Shown here one piece after another: positions 17,477 through 28,613 of a DNA stretch of 60,830 nt (position 1 is the first letter of the stretch; each line of letters starts with the position of its first letter). Below the pieces are notes generated by a model that saw only the letters and a program-made list of their open reading frames with translations, ran no database searches and was not told the origin of the DNA. This DNA comes from Oleispira sp. (GTDB lineage Bacteria > Pseudomonadota > Gammaproteobacteria > Pseudomonadales > Oceanobacteraceae), in NCBI GenBank assembly GCA_016765295.1, contig JAESQF010000123.1, positions 104,915 through 165,744 of the forward strand, read 5' to 3'. The position numbers were made by a program, and so were the translations under genes.

Positions 17477-17737
17477 ATGGCTCACAAAAAAGCTGGTGGT
17501 AGTACTAATAACGGTCGCGATAGTGAAGCTAAACGCTTAGGCGTCAAAATGTTCGGCGGCCAACAGGCAGTTGCTGGTAACATTTTGATTCGTCAGCGTG
17601 GCACTCGTTTCCACCCTGGAACTAACGTTCGTATGGGTCGTGACCACACTTTGTTCGCTACTGAAGCGGGCGAAGTTAAGTTTGAAGTTAAAGGCCCACG
17701 TAACCGTAAGACTATTAGCATAATTGTTGCTAGCTAA
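17477..17737 (+). CDS. rpmA: 50S ribosomal protein L27
   Basis: The 86-residue protein begins [20 protein letters not shown], the full-length L27 N-terminus that reaches toward the peptidyl-transferase centre, with no Firmicutes-type cleavable extension. GGTRFHPG and GRDHTLFA motifs are present as [26 protein letters not shown] precedes the start. It follows rplU by 82 bp and ends before an intrinsic terminator that separates it from obgE. Confidence 0.97.
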   Translation: MAHKKAGGSTNNGRDSEAKRLGVKMFGGQQAVAGNILIRQRGTRFHPGTNVRMGRDHTLFATEAGEVKFEVKGPRNRKTISIIVAS

Positions 17738-17760
17738 GTTTTACCGTTAAGTGTGTTATC

Positions 17761-17792
17761 AAAGACGCCCTGGCCTTGCTGGGGCGTTTTTG
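17761..17792 (+). terminator. intrinsic terminator after rpmA
   Basis: ACGCCC (17765-17770) pairs with GGGCGT (17782-17787) and is followed by a run of five T after the stem. It lies 24 bp past the rpmA stop and well before obgE. Confidence 0.78.
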
Positions 17793-17898
17793 TTTTAGTA
17801 GAACGGCAATTTTTCTGAAGTAAGATAAAGTGCTGAAAAAGAATTTAGCGCCTGAGAAAAGGTGCGAGAAGTTAAGATTATTTGCGTATCGATATTGA

Positions 17899-19143
<1,245 letters not shown>

Positions 19144-19173
19144 TTTTTAATAGCATTCTTAGGTGAAAGAGTA

Positions 19174-20316
19174 ATGAAAGCAGCTGTTGATTTAAATACC
19201 GCCAGAGACCGCCTTCAGAGTGGTCAGCGCTGGGTTATTAAAATTGGCAGCGCTCTGCTCACCAATGATGGTAAAGGTCTTAATCGCTCAGGTATTCAAG
19301 CTTGGGTTGATCAGATTAATGACCTGATGTCGCAAGGCGTCGAAATCGTTTTGGTCTCTTCAGGTGCTGTCGCTGAAGGTATGACTCGTTTAGGATGGAC
19401 TTCACGGCCAAGTGAGGTTCACCAGCTACAAGCGGCGGCTGCCGTTGGCCAGATGGGCTTAGTTCAAGCTTACGAAACCGCTTTTCAGCAACATAAAAAA
19501 CATACCGCACAAATTTTATTAACCCACGCTGATTTATCCAATCGCCAACGCTATCTTAATGCGCGCTCTACCTTGCGTACGCTCATCGATATGGGCGTCG
19601 TGCCAATTGTGAATGAAAACGATACGGTGATTACCGACGAAATTCGTTTTGGTGATAATGATACGCTGGGCGCCTTGGTTGCTAATCTAGTTGAAGCCGA
19701 TACTCTGGTTATTCTTACCGATCAAGATGGTTTATTTACTAAAGATCCACGCCATAATGATGATGCGGAGTTAATTACCGAAGGCCGTGCATCGGATGAG
19801 TCGTTTGCCGCTATGGCGGGTGATGGTGGTGCGCTAGGCCGTGGTGGTATGATTACCAAGGTACAAGCGGCCAAAGTTGCAGCGCGATCTGGTGCTGATA
19901 CGGTGATTGTGGGTGGGCGCATAGAGAATGTATTAATACGTCTGCGCGCGAAAGAAAAAATTGGTACGCTTTTGGTTGCTGATACCGAGCCAGAAGTTGC
20001 ACGCAAGCAGTGGATTGCAGGACATCTTCAGCATGCGGGAGAACTCATTCTTGATGACGGTGCCGTGATGGCATTGAAGAAGGGTGGTAACAGTTTGTTG
20101 CCGATTGGCGTTAAAGCTGTAAAAGGTGTTTTTCGTCGCGGTGAAGTGGTAGCTTGCTTGAGCAGCAAGGGCCAAGTGATCGCTAAAGGTTTGATTAATT
20201 TCGATCAAAGCGAAGCACAAAAATTATGTGGAAAAACCAGCGATCAACAGCAAGAGTTGTTGGGCTATGTTGGTGATGAAGAATTAATACACATTGATAA
20301 TTTAGTCGTACTTTAA
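19174..20316 (+). CDS. proB: glutamate 5-kinase
   Basis: The 380-residue protein has an amino-acid-kinase domain (about 17-265: [32 protein letters not shown]-type segment [11 protein letters not shown], and [11 protein letters not shown]). A C-terminal PUA domain follows (about 285-365, [19 protein letters not shown]). It phosphorylates glutamate in the first step of proline synthesis, normally feedback-inhibited by proline. It starts 30 bp after obgE, as in Pseudomonas. The next gene there would be near rpsT, but here a long accessory block begins. Confidence 0.95.
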   Translation: MKAAVDLNTARDRLQSGQRWVIKIGSALLTNDGKGLNRSGIQAWVDQINDLMSQGVEIVLVSSGAVAEGMTRLGWTSRPSEVHQLQAAAAVGQMGLVQAYETAFQQHKKHTAQILLTHADLSNRQRYLNARSTLRTLIDMGVVPIVNENDTVITDEIRFGDNDTLGALVANLVEADTLVILTDQDGLFTKDPRHNDDAELITEGRASDESFAAMAGDGGALGRGGMITKVQAAKVAARSGADTVIVGGRIENVLIRLRAKEKIGTLLVADTEPEVARKQWIAGHLQHAGELILDDGAVMALKKGGNSLLPIGVKAVKGVFRRGEVVACLSSKGQVIAKGLINFDQSEAQKLCGKTSDQQQELLGYVGDEELIHIDNLVVL

Positions 20317-20354
20317 AATTCCTTGGTTTAGCAGTTGTTGCAGGTTTTTAAAAC

Positions 20355-20486
20355 GCACTTCGCTTACCATCGCTATCAAGTATGTCCTTATGCGACACGC
20401 TGCAAGTACTTCCTTGTAAGCTCGCTAAAAGATCCCTCTTTTAGGACGGTCTTTAAGAACACACTCAATACCGATACGCGAAATGC
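20355..20486 (-). repeat. bifurcated palindromic repeat, copy R1
   Basis: The outer arms GCACTTCGC... and ...GCGAAATGC pair imperfectly over about 30 bp. Inside, read on the minus strand, are CTAAAAG-AGGGAT-CTTTTAG (perfect hairpin with AGGGAT loop), then GAGCTTACAAGGA and GTACTTGCAGCGTGTCGC, the core shared with R2-R5. It sits in the 487-bp proB-kdsA gap, facing R2. The rest of that gap shows no gene. Confidence 0.75.
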
Positions 20487-20569
20487 TCTTACAAACTAAC
20501 TTGAGTGTCGTGCTGTTTTTTCAAAAGAAATAACAGTGTTTGAATATTGAGTTTAGTAAGCTGTGAGCG

Positions 20570-20675
20570 CTAGAAGTTAATTTTAAAGGCCATCCGATTT
20601 CAGGGAGAAATCGTGAGCTTACAGGGATAGCGAAGCGACGTACTTGCAGCGTGCCGCCTAAAATTCAACTTCTAG
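20570..20675 (+). repeat. bifurcated palindromic repeat, copy R2
   Basis: The outer arms CTAGAAGTTAATTTTA (20570-20585) and TAAAATTCAACTTCTAG (20659-20675) are almost perfectly complementary. The core has hairpin GATTTC-AGGGA-GAAATC, then GAGCTTACAGGGATAGCG and GACGTACTTGCAGCGTGCCG. It is the copy most similar to R4 in the atu operon. Orientation is opposite to R1, 83 bp away. Confidence 0.8.
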
Positions 20676-20785
20676 GGTGAACAACGGCGCACGGTGTAGC
20701 AAAGAATAAATAACCGAGTAACGTTAGATTTCATAATCAGCGTATCGGCGTAGTTAATAATAATTTATATTTTCAAACTTTTTGA

Positions 20786-21643
<858 letters not shown>

Positions 21644-21670
21644 TAAAAATTAGTGATGCGATATTAAGAT

Positions 21671-21704
21671 AAGCCATGCTTGAGAAATCATGCATGGCTT
21701 TTTT
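21671..21704 (+). terminator. intrinsic terminator after kdsA
   Basis: AAGCCATGC (21671-21679) pairs perfectly with GCATGGCTT (21692-21700), with a 12-nt loop and a run of six T at 21699-21704. Confidence 0.88.
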
Positions 21705-21728
21705 ATGTCTATTATTTATCCAACAATA

Positions 21729-22394
21729 TTATTTTTTATAGCGGCTGTTTTTCCATAAAAAGCTTAGGGCCATGATGAAAAATAATCCATAAAAGATACT
21801 TCCGAAACCTGATGAACTAGAGCTGCTAGTATCACTATCTGTATTCTCATCATTCCCCTGATCATCGCCTTCATTCGTGTCGGTAGTAGAGAAACTTAAA
21901 TCATCGATGGCTAACATATTACTGCCAAATGCATTAACTAATACCGAGTGAATTGCTGGGCTACCCTCGGTTACCTGAGTTTCAATATGCAGCCAGCTGT
22001 CACTAATAATGGTACTTGTAATGTCCTCAATCACCGCATCGCTGGTATCAATGATCTGTACCTGTGCTGTGCTATTGGCATTACTGGTGCGAATATAAAA
22101 ATCAATTTGTCGAGTATCTGTGGGCAGGGTAATCGTTCCGACTCCTGAGCTGGTCCCTCGACTTGTAGTGCCAGCTGGGTCTATCATCCATGACTTAGTA
22201 CCTGAGTGATAAAGAGCACCATTGCCGATGGTAAACGAAGTACCGCCAGCAAAGCTTGCGGTTAAAGCGCTGCTAGTGATGGAAAAAGTTTGTATGGTAC
22301 TGAAATTAGTACTTTCAAAATTTGTGCAGAAGTTAGCGCTATGAGCATAAATACTAAAAATGCTGAGCATCAAAGTGAGGCTTATTTTAATCAT
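21729..22394 (-). CDS. exported protein with GlyGly-CTERM-like anchor, function unknown
   Basis: 221 residues from ATG 22394, which has GGAG at the right spacing; an upstream ATG at 22442 lacks one. A signal peptide (about 1-21, ending YAHSA) is followed by a Ser/Thr-rich, probably beta-sandwich domain (about 22-170, with AIDDLSFSTTD near its end, as in MAM/carbohydrate-binding-like folds). Then come an acidic linker, a run of six Ser, a Gly-containing turn and a hydrophobic helix ending in basic KNSRYKK. That tripartite tail resembles GlyGly-CTERM sorting signals processed by rhombosortase. I do not recognise the family; probably cell-surface or secreted. Confidence 0.7.
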   Translation of the reverse strand: MIKISLTLMLSIFSIYAHSANFCTNFESTNFSTIQTFSITSSALTASFAGGTSFTIGNGALYHSGTKSWMIDPAGTTSRGTSSGVGTITLPTDTRQIDFYIRTSNANSTAQVQIIDTSDAVIEDITSTIISDSWLHIETQVTEGSPAIHSVLVNAFGSNMLAIDDLSFSTTDTNEGDDQGNDENTDSDTSSSSSSGFGSIFYGLFFIMALSFLWKNSRYKK

Positions 22395-22517
22395 GTTATG
22401 ACTCCTTTTATTGATCAAGAGTGACTTATACTTGGGGCTCATAGAGTGATTATTAGTTTAGTGCTTATTCCTTGTTAAGTTAAAGACTGACAGGAATAGC
22501 AGGTATAGGGCTCGCAG

Positions 22518-22555
22518 ATAAAAAAATAGGACTAACAGCGAATGCTCTTAATCCT
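22518..22555 (-). terminator. intrinsic terminator after the czcA-like gene
   Basis: Read on the minus strand, AGGATTAA pairs with TTAGTCCT (one G-U) around a 12-nt loop, followed directly by TATTTTTTTA. It is 23 bp past the efflux-pump stop codon. Confidence 0.75.
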
Positions 22556-22577
22556 AAGTTCGAAGTACTTGGATTAT

Positions 22578-25500
22578 CTAGTTGCTTTTAGAAAGTCGTT
22601 TAAAGCGAGTATGTACCCACTGATACAGGGTAGGCAAAACCACTAGGGTTAAAAGGGTCGACGAAATAATACCGCCAATGACGACGGTGGCTAGCGGTCG
22701 TTGAACTTCAGCCCCCGTGCCGGTATTAAACGCCATCGGAACGAAACCTAAGCTTGCGACCAGTGCGGTCATTAGAACAGGTCGCAATCTTTGACTTGCT
22801 CCCTGCCATACCGCTTTCGACAGCTCTAAGCCACTTTCACGCAATTCTTTGATGAAAGACAGCATCACTACACCATTTAATACCGCAACTCCTGACAAAG
22901 CGATGAAGCCAACCCCTGCAGAAATTGATAATGGCATATCTCTTAAGGTTAATGCGATGATCCCCCCAGTGAGAGCTAACGGAACCCCAGTAAAGATAAT
23001 CAGGGTATCGCGCATTGAGCTAAAGGCGCTATACAGCAAGCCTAAAATCAACAGTAAGGTAATCGGCACAACAATACTTAAGCGTTGGCTGGCAGATTGT
23101 AGCTGTTCAAAAGTACCACCGTATTCCAGCCAATAGCCTGGGGGTAGCTTTAATTCGTTGCGCATAAGGTCTTGGGTTTCGGCAATGAAGGAACCTAGGT
23201 CACGACCTTCGACATTCGCACTGACCACGATGTTGCGCTTGCCGCTGCGACGATTGATTTGGTTGGGACCTTCTATTTCTAGAATATCGGCAATTTCACC
23301 CAGCGGCACGTAATCTAACTCTGATTCTTCTTCGCTAGAGTTGTTTGAATTAGGAATTGCTACCGGAATCTGGGCTAAAGCTTTTGGATCTTTGCTTAGG
23401 CTTTCATCCATCCGCACCAATAATTTAAAGCGGCGATCGCCTTCATAAATTAATCCGGTTTCAATGCCACTCACAGCGCTGCGTAAGGTTTCTTGCACAT
23501 CGGCAATACTCAATCCTAATAAAGCCAAGTGATCGCGTTGAGGCTCTACTGAGATCATTGGTAGACCTTTCGCTTGCTCCATTCGAACATCTTGACCGCC
23601 GGCTACTTTGGCTAGCAATTGAGCTGCTTTAGTTCCGACTTGGGCAAGAATTTCTAAGTCATCACCATAAATGCGCAAAGCAACATCTGCGCGCACACCT
23701 GAAATGAGTTCGTTAAAGCGCATTTCAATGGGCTGAGTGAGTTCATAGTTATTACCAGGAACTTCCTCAATAGCGATGCGAATTTCATCCACTAGCTGCT
23801 GTTTAGGTTTATCCGGATTTGGCCATTCATTGATAGGCTTTAAAATTAAGAAGGTATCTGCAACATTGGGTGGCATAGGATCGGTAGCAATTTCGGCGGT
23901 GCCGATTTTTGAGAATACCAGTTTCACTTCCGGAAATTCAGCAATGCGTCGTTCTAATAATAACTGCATCTGCGTTGCTTGCTCGATACCTGTGCCAGGA
24001 ATTCGCATCGCGTGTAAGGCAATATCGTGCTCATCGAGCTGAGGTAAAAATTCACTGCCTAAACGCGTCGATTGATAGCCCGTTGCGATCACTAATATTA
24101 GAGCGGTAATAAAAACTACCGGAGTATTATTGAGTGCTAGCTTTAATAGTGGCTGGTAAAGCTGGCGAGCTTTCTTCATTACAAAGTTTTCTTCCTCATT
24201 CACCTTACCTTTGACAAAGATAGCGATTGCGGCTGGGACAAAGGTAATGGAGAAAATAAGTGCGCCTAATAATGCTGCCACTACGGTAAACGCCATTGGA
24301 TGGAACATTTTTCCTTCGACACCGGCTAAAGCGAAAATTGGTAAGTACACCAACATGATAATTAACATACCAAAAACCGCGGGGCGGAAAACTTCTTTGG
24401 TGCTTTCAGTCACTTCTAACAAGCGTTCTTGCAGGGTTAATAAACGACCGTATTTTTTCTGCGCTAAACCTAAGCGGCGTAGGGCATTCTCAACCACGAT
24501 CACTGCACCATCAACGATAATACCAAAATCGATTGCGCCTAAGCTCATTAGGTTGCCGGAAACCCGGTTCATTGTCATGCCTGTAATGGCGAATAACATA
24601 CTTAATGGAATAACCAGAGCCACGATAAAAGCGGCTCGAATATTACCCAGTAAGGCAAATAAAACCGCCATCACTAAAACCGCGCCTTCGAATAAGTTAG
24701 TGCGTACTGTGGCTATGGTTTTATCCACCAAAGTCGTTCTATCGTATAACGGCTCAGCGACAATGCCTGGGGGTAAAGAGTAGTTAATTTCTTCAAGTTT
24801 TTGGGCAACGGCTTTTGAAACCGTGCGGCTGTTTTCGCCTAATAACATAAAGGCGGTGCCTAAGACGGTTTCTTCGCCATTGAGACTAGCAGAACCTGTT
24901 CGCAGTTCTTTACCGTATTTCACCACGGCTAAATCTTTAATGCGTACCGGCGCATCATCGCGACGAGTCACCACTAACTGAGCGATTTCTTCTAAGTTAT
25001 TTAACTGCCCTGGGGAGCGGATTAACCACTGCTCGCCATTACGCTCTATATAACCAGCCCCGGAATTTTGGTTATTATTTTTTAGGGTATTGACGATGTC
25101 AGCGACGGTCACTTTATAGGCGAATAATTTTCCAGGAATGGGCGCTACTTGATATTCACGAGCAAAGCCACCGATACTATTAATTTCGGTAATGCCGGCA
25201 ACCTTCACCAGTTGTGGGCGAATAATCCAATCTTGAATAGTACGTAAATCTTCCGCGCTATAAGGTTTGCCATTATCAGTTACTGCGTCATCTTCAGCGC
25301 GCACAGCATAGGTGAAAATCTCACCCAAGCCGCTAGCAACAGGACCAAGGCTTGGTTCGATACCTGCAGGTAGTTCTCCTCGAATGCCTTGTAAGCGTTC
25401 GCTGATTTGTTGGCGCGCCCAATAAATGTCAGTACCTTCTTCGAAGATAACCGTGACTTGGGAAAGGCCATAGCGAGAAAGTGAGCGGGTATAATCCAGT

Positions 25501-25733
25501 TTTGGAATTCCCGCCATCGCATTTTCAACGGTATAGCTTATGCGCTGCTCAGCCTCAAGGGGTGAGTAACCTGGTGCGCTGCTATTGATCTGTACCTGAA
25601 CATTAGTGATATCCGGCACGGCATCAATATTCAGTTGGGTCGTTTTATAAATCCCTAAACCTGCAATCAATAAGGTTGCAGCAATTACTAACCAGCGCCT
25701 TTCAATAGCGAAGGTGATTAAATGATTCATCAT
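22578..25733 (-). CDS. czcA: heavy-metal RND efflux pump (CzcA family)
   Basis: The 1051-residue inner-membrane proton/cation antiporter has the full RND layout: 12 membrane helices with two large periplasmic loops. The signature DFGIIVDGAVIVVENA near residue 402 carries the DFG-x3-DG pattern of HME pumps for divalent Co/Zn/Cd/Ni, rather than the Cu/Ag type (no Met triad seen). PVSATLAGVEGKMFHP-type motifs are in place as ALAGVEGKMFHPMAF. With the adaptor and outer-membrane genes upstream in the same direction it forms a CzcCBA-type tripartite pump. The substrate metal is an inference from the motif and the His-rich partners. Confidence 0.9.
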   Translation of the reverse strand: MMNHLITFAIERRWLVIAATLLIAGLGIYKTTQLNIDAVPDITNVQVQINSSAPGYSPLEAEQRISYTVENAMAGIPKLDYTRSLSRYGLSQVTVIFEEGTDIYWARQQISERLQGIRGELPAGIEPSLGPVASGLGEIFTYAVRAEDDAVTDNGKPYSAEDLRTIQDWIIRPQLVKVAGITEINSIGGFAREYQVAPIPGKLFAYKVTVADIVNTLKNNNQNSGAGYIERNGEQWLIRSPGQLNNLEEIAQLVVTRRDDAPVRIKDLAVVKYGKELRTGSASLNGEETVLGTAFMLLGENSRTVSKAVAQKLEEINYSLPPGIVAEPLYDRTTLVDKTIATVRTNLFEGAVLVMAVLFALLGNIRAAFIVALVIPLSMLFAITGMTMNRVSGNLMSLGAIDFGIIVDGAVIVVENALRRLGLAQKKYGRLLTLQERLLEVTESTKEVFRPAVFGMLIIMLVYLPIFALAGVEGKMFHPMAFTVVAALLGALIFSITFVPAAIAIFVKGKVNEEENFVMKKARQLYQPLLKLALNNTPVVFITALILVIATGYQSTRLGSEFLPQLDEHDIALHAMRIPGTGIEQATQMQLLLERRIAEFPEVKLVFSKIGTAEIATDPMPPNVADTFLILKPINEWPNPDKPKQQLVDEIRIAIEEVPGNNYELTQPIEMRFNELISGVRADVALRIYGDDLEILAQVGTKAAQLLAKVAGGQDVRMEQAKGLPMISVEPQRDHLALLGLSIADVQETLRSAVSGIETGLIYEGDRRFKLLVRMDESLSKDPKALAQIPVAIPNSNNSSEEESELDYVPLGEIADILEIEGPNQINRRSGKRNIVVSANVEGRDLGSFIAETQDLMRNELKLPPGYWLEYGGTFEQLQSASQRLSIVVPITLLLILGLLYSAFSSMRDTLIIFTGVPLALTGGIIALTLRDMPLSISAGVGFIALSGVAVLNGVVMLSFIKELRESGLELSKAVWQGASQRLRPVLMTALVASLGFVPMAFNTGTGAEVQRPLATVVIGGIISSTLLTLVVLPTLYQWVHTRFKRLSKSN

Positions 25734-25780
25734 AATATTTTCCTTAGGCTAGAGTCGGTAGCATTTGTATCGTATGGCAA

Positions 25781-26761
25781 TTAATGGTCATGGCTGGCAC
25801 CACTCTTTAGAATATCGGCTTTCAGTAAAAAACTATTTTCACTGACATATTCTGCCCCGGACTCTAATCCTGAAACGATTTCGACCCATTGATCGTCTTT
25901 TTCCCCAACTTCAATGGCGCGTACAGTGAAGTTATTGCCGTCACGTTCGAAGACGACTGTGTTGTTTTCCATATTCTGTAAGGCGTTTACTTTCACTGCT
26001 AATGCGACGGGTTTGTTACCAATTTCAATATCGGCTTTTACGTGCATGCCAGGGCGCCAGTGGCCTGCGCTATTATCGATAATGGCGCGAGCACGCGCGA
26101 TATGGCCACCCGTCATTTGTGGGGCGATATAACTGATTTCACCCATTGATTTTTCATGATCATGTAGGTCATAAACTTTAGCCCGCTGGCCGACTTTTAA
26201 GCGTTCAACATTTTCTGGAAAAGCTGACATGTCGACCCAAACTTTTGATAGATCACTGATCACTAAAATTTCTTCGGCATCGACGCGATCACCGGTATTG
26301 ACTGAGCGCGAGGTAACTTCACCAGCCGAAGGGCTTTTTAACGTGTAACTTTGCAAGGTTAGAATATTGGTTAGGCGTGCTAAAGATTGTCCTTCTTTCA
26401 CACGATCACCCACTTGCACAAATACTTTATTTACCATGCTTGGGAAGGATGCATGCAAACTGAAAACCTGATCTTGTACTGGGGTGATTACTCCAAATAA
26501 GGTATCAGTTTGAATTAATGTTTGTGGGCCAGCTGTTTCGGACTTAATGCCTGAGGCTTGAATAAAGTAAGCACTTATTGTGGTGCCTTCTTCATGGTCA
26601 TTTTCATGTTCGCCGTGTTTATGGCCATGAGCGTTTTGCCCGTTTTCTTCTTGCTCATGTATTTCTTCATCGTGGCTTTCGCTGGCATAAGCTGTGCTGA
26701 GGCCTGCTGTAAACATTAATGCTAATAATAAACGGCTGATAATAGGTTGTGACTTTTTCAT
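25781..26761 (-). CDS. czcB: RND efflux periplasmic adaptor (CzcB family)
   Basis: 326 residues from ATG 26761 (AAGGAT at proper spacing; an upstream ATG at 26788 overlaps the previous gene and has none). A signal peptide (about 1-26, ending STAYA) is followed by a striking His/Glu-rich stretch (about 28-58, with AHGHKHGEHENDHEEG), a likely metal-binding or sensing arm. Beta-barrel and lipoyl-like segments follow (LKSPSAGEVTSRSVNTGDRV, VWVDMSAFPENVERLKVGQ). It bridges the inner-membrane pump and the outer-membrane channel and may hand metal to the pump. It lies 47 bp before czcA and 10 bp after czcC. Confidence 0.88.
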   Translation of the reverse strand: MKKSQPIISRLLLALMFTAGLSTAYASESHDEEIHEQEENGQNAHGHKHGEHENDHEEGTTISAYFIQASGIKSETAGPQTLIQTDTLFGVITPVQDQVFSLHASFPSMVNKVFVQVGDRVKEGQSLARLTNILTLQSYTLKSPSAGEVTSRSVNTGDRVDAEEILVISDLSKVWVDMSAFPENVERLKVGQRAKVYDLHDHEKSMGEISYIAPQMTGGHIARARAIIDNSAGHWRPGMHVKADIEIGNKPVALAVKVNALQNMENNTVVFERDGNNFTVRAIEVGEKDDQWVEIVSGLESGAEYVSENSFLLKADILKSGASHDH

Positions 26762-26771
26762 AAATAAATCC

Positions 26772-28031
26772 TTATTGAGCGCTGACAATTGACTGGCCTA
26801 AGATGCGTTCCAGCTCTAATACTTGATTGAAAATACGGACTTGGCTATTGATTAAGTCCTGCTCTAAATTGAATACTTGATTTTGCGCGTCGATCCATTG
26901 CAAAACCGTATACTTCCCTTGGCGATAGGCTTTTTGAGTATCGCTTAATAGCTCAATGGCTAGAGGGAGTAGTTGGTTTTTAATCTGCTTGGCTTGGCGC
27001 ATATCTTTAGCAAGGTTCTGCTGGATACGTATTAGCTCTATGTGTAATTCATTGCGCTTGATCTCAACTTGCTCAAGGCTCAACTGCTGTTGGGCTAAAG
27101 CGCTATTGATACGACCGCGATTAGGATTACTAAAGTTCAACGGCATCGCCGCAGTGAATACTAAGGATTGGCCGCCACCGTTTCGATCCTGCGCGATACC
27201 AACTCCTAGATTAATATCGGCACTGCCATTGGCTTGCTCCAATTGAACTTGGCTATCGGCTAAGCGCGATAACGCTAGTTGCAGGCGGTAATCGGGTAGC
27301 TGTTCTAATGACTCGGTAATCGTCATCGCCAGTAAGTCAGCTTCAGGTATTTTAGGAAGTTTAGATAGCTTGCCTATTACTTGAGTAAAACTAAGCTCTG
27401 GGTTTTTATCGCTGGCGAGCCACATGGCACTAAGGCGATTTTTCTCAAGGCCAATACTGAATTGCAATTGTTCTAGAGTATTTTCTGAGCGCGCTAAACG
27501 CAGTGCCATATTGGTCACATCAGCTTGTGAAATTGCTCCAGCTTGCGCGCGCTTTTTAATGATCTTAAGTGCGCGCTTCTCTTGGCCAATACGAGTTTTA
27601 AGCAAGGTTTTCTGTTTCTGTAACGCTAATAGTTGATAGTAGCGACGACTGGTTTCGGCCAATACATCTAGCCGGGTAATGGCGAATTCAGCTTGTAGTT
27701 GTTGCTGCTTAGCACTGCTATAGCCGACTCGGCTTAGGCGCTTATCGCCAAGTTCAAAGCTTTGGCTAAACGTGAGCGTCGCTTCGTCTGTTCGCAGCTC
27801 AATATCGGCAACGGCAGCTGGGTTGATATCTGCTTGCTGCATCTCACCATCGATTTGGCGTACGTACAGTGGATAAAGCCCAAGCTCTGGGTTTTTGTTG
27901 AGCGTGAGCTGTAGCGCTTGTTTTAGCGATAAGCTGGTTGGCTCTTTTTGTTCAATAGCGAATGCAGCCGCAGGTAAGCTGCAAGCTATTGCCAGCAAGC
28001 GCACAGAGGCTTGCCTGAATAAACGATTCAT
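26772..28031 (-). CDS. czcC: outer-membrane efflux protein (TolC/CzcC family)
   Basis: 419 residues from ATG 28031; an ATG at 28049 would add six residues before the signal peptide. The signal sequence (about 1-25, ending AAAFA) is followed by two repeats of the TolC-like coiled-coil fold, with typical SLKQALQLTLNKNPEL start and TVLQWIDAQNQVFNLEQDLI near the C-terminus. It forms the exit channel of the pump whose adaptor starts 10 bp downstream. The operon order small protein, C, B, A is the classic czc layout. Confidence 0.88.
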   Translation of the reverse strand: MNRLFRQASVRLLAIACSLPAAAFAIEQKEPTSLSLKQALQLTLNKNPELGLYPLYVRQIDGEMQQADINPAAVADIELRTDEATLTFSQSFELGDKRLSRVGYSSAKQQQLQAEFAITRLDVLAETSRRYYQLLALQKQKTLLKTRIGQEKRALKIIKKRAQAGAISQADVTNMALRLARSENTLEQLQFSIGLEKNRLSAMWLASDKNPELSFTQVIGKLSKLPKIPEADLLAMTITESLEQLPDYRLQLALSRLADSQVQLEQANGSADINLGVGIAQDRNGGGQSLVFTAAMPLNFSNPNRGRINSALAQQQLSLEQVEIKRNELHIELIRIQQNLAKDMRQAKQIKNQLLPLAIELLSDTQKAYRQGKYTVLQWIDAQNQVFNLEQDLINSQVRIFNQVLELERILGQSIVSAQ

Positions 28032-28106
28032 AAATATCCCACACGACACTAGGCCATGACATAAAAAATTTGATTGGATTATTGGCTACGGATTTGTAGC
28101 GAGTAT

Positions 28107-28451
28107 TTATGACGCTAGGGTAGGAGGCGGAATCGGAGGGCTGTAAGTTAGGGTGCGATAACAAGGAATAACGCTGCTAATATTTAGGCTGGCCTTGAAG
28201 CTATCGCTAGCAGAATATTGAGTGGTTAAATCACTTAATACATGAAAATGGGTTTCTTCAGATTCACCTTGGGTGGTTTCATCCAAGTCTTGGCCAAAAT
28301 CGAATAGGGTTTTTAAATCGGAAACGATGTGTAGGTGCGGGGTTTCTAAAGTGTCGTGATCACCGGTAATCAGGTGCACGGAAGCCCATACGCTGTTGAC
28401 TAGCGTATTTGTGATAATAATAAATAGCGCCAAAAGGTGCTTTATTTTCAC
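28107..28451 (-). CDS. small exported His-containing protein at the head of the czc operon
   Basis: 114 residues from GTG 28451; a TTG at 28466 would add five residues but is preceded only by a pyrimidine run. N-terminal signal sequence MKIKHLLALFIIITNTLVNS, then a mature part rich in His, Asp and Glu with two parallel phrases: TPHLHIVSDLKT and ETHFHVLSDLTT. The HxH pairs suggest metal binding, and the paired HLHIVSDL/HFHVLSDL look like an internal duplication. It is first gene of the czcCBA-type operon, 75 bp before czcC. Small exported proteins often precede such pumps; the role is unproven. Confidence 0.62.
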   Translation of the reverse strand: MKIKHLLALFIIITNTLVNSVWASVHLITGDHDTLETPHLHIVSDLKTLFDFGQDLDETTQGESEETHFHVLSDLTTQYSASDSFKASLNISSVIPCYRTLTYSPPIPPPTLAS

Positions 28452-28613
28452 AATGACTGGACCCAAGAAGAAAAAATATGAGGCTGTATTAATTCATAGT
28501 TCATGATTGGGGGCAAGTAAGGTAGTGCAAAGATTAGCGAGATCTTGATCTAGGTAATAGGAATTGCTCCACTAAACCTGTGGATCATTGCAAGTACACT
28601 GGCTGAGAAATGG

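Noticed and set aside
24211-24783. 190-codon open frame on the plus strand
   Set aside because: Lies wholly antisense inside the czcA-like gene; Lys/Thr/Ala-rich with no ribosome site or homology, a shadow of the real coding strand.
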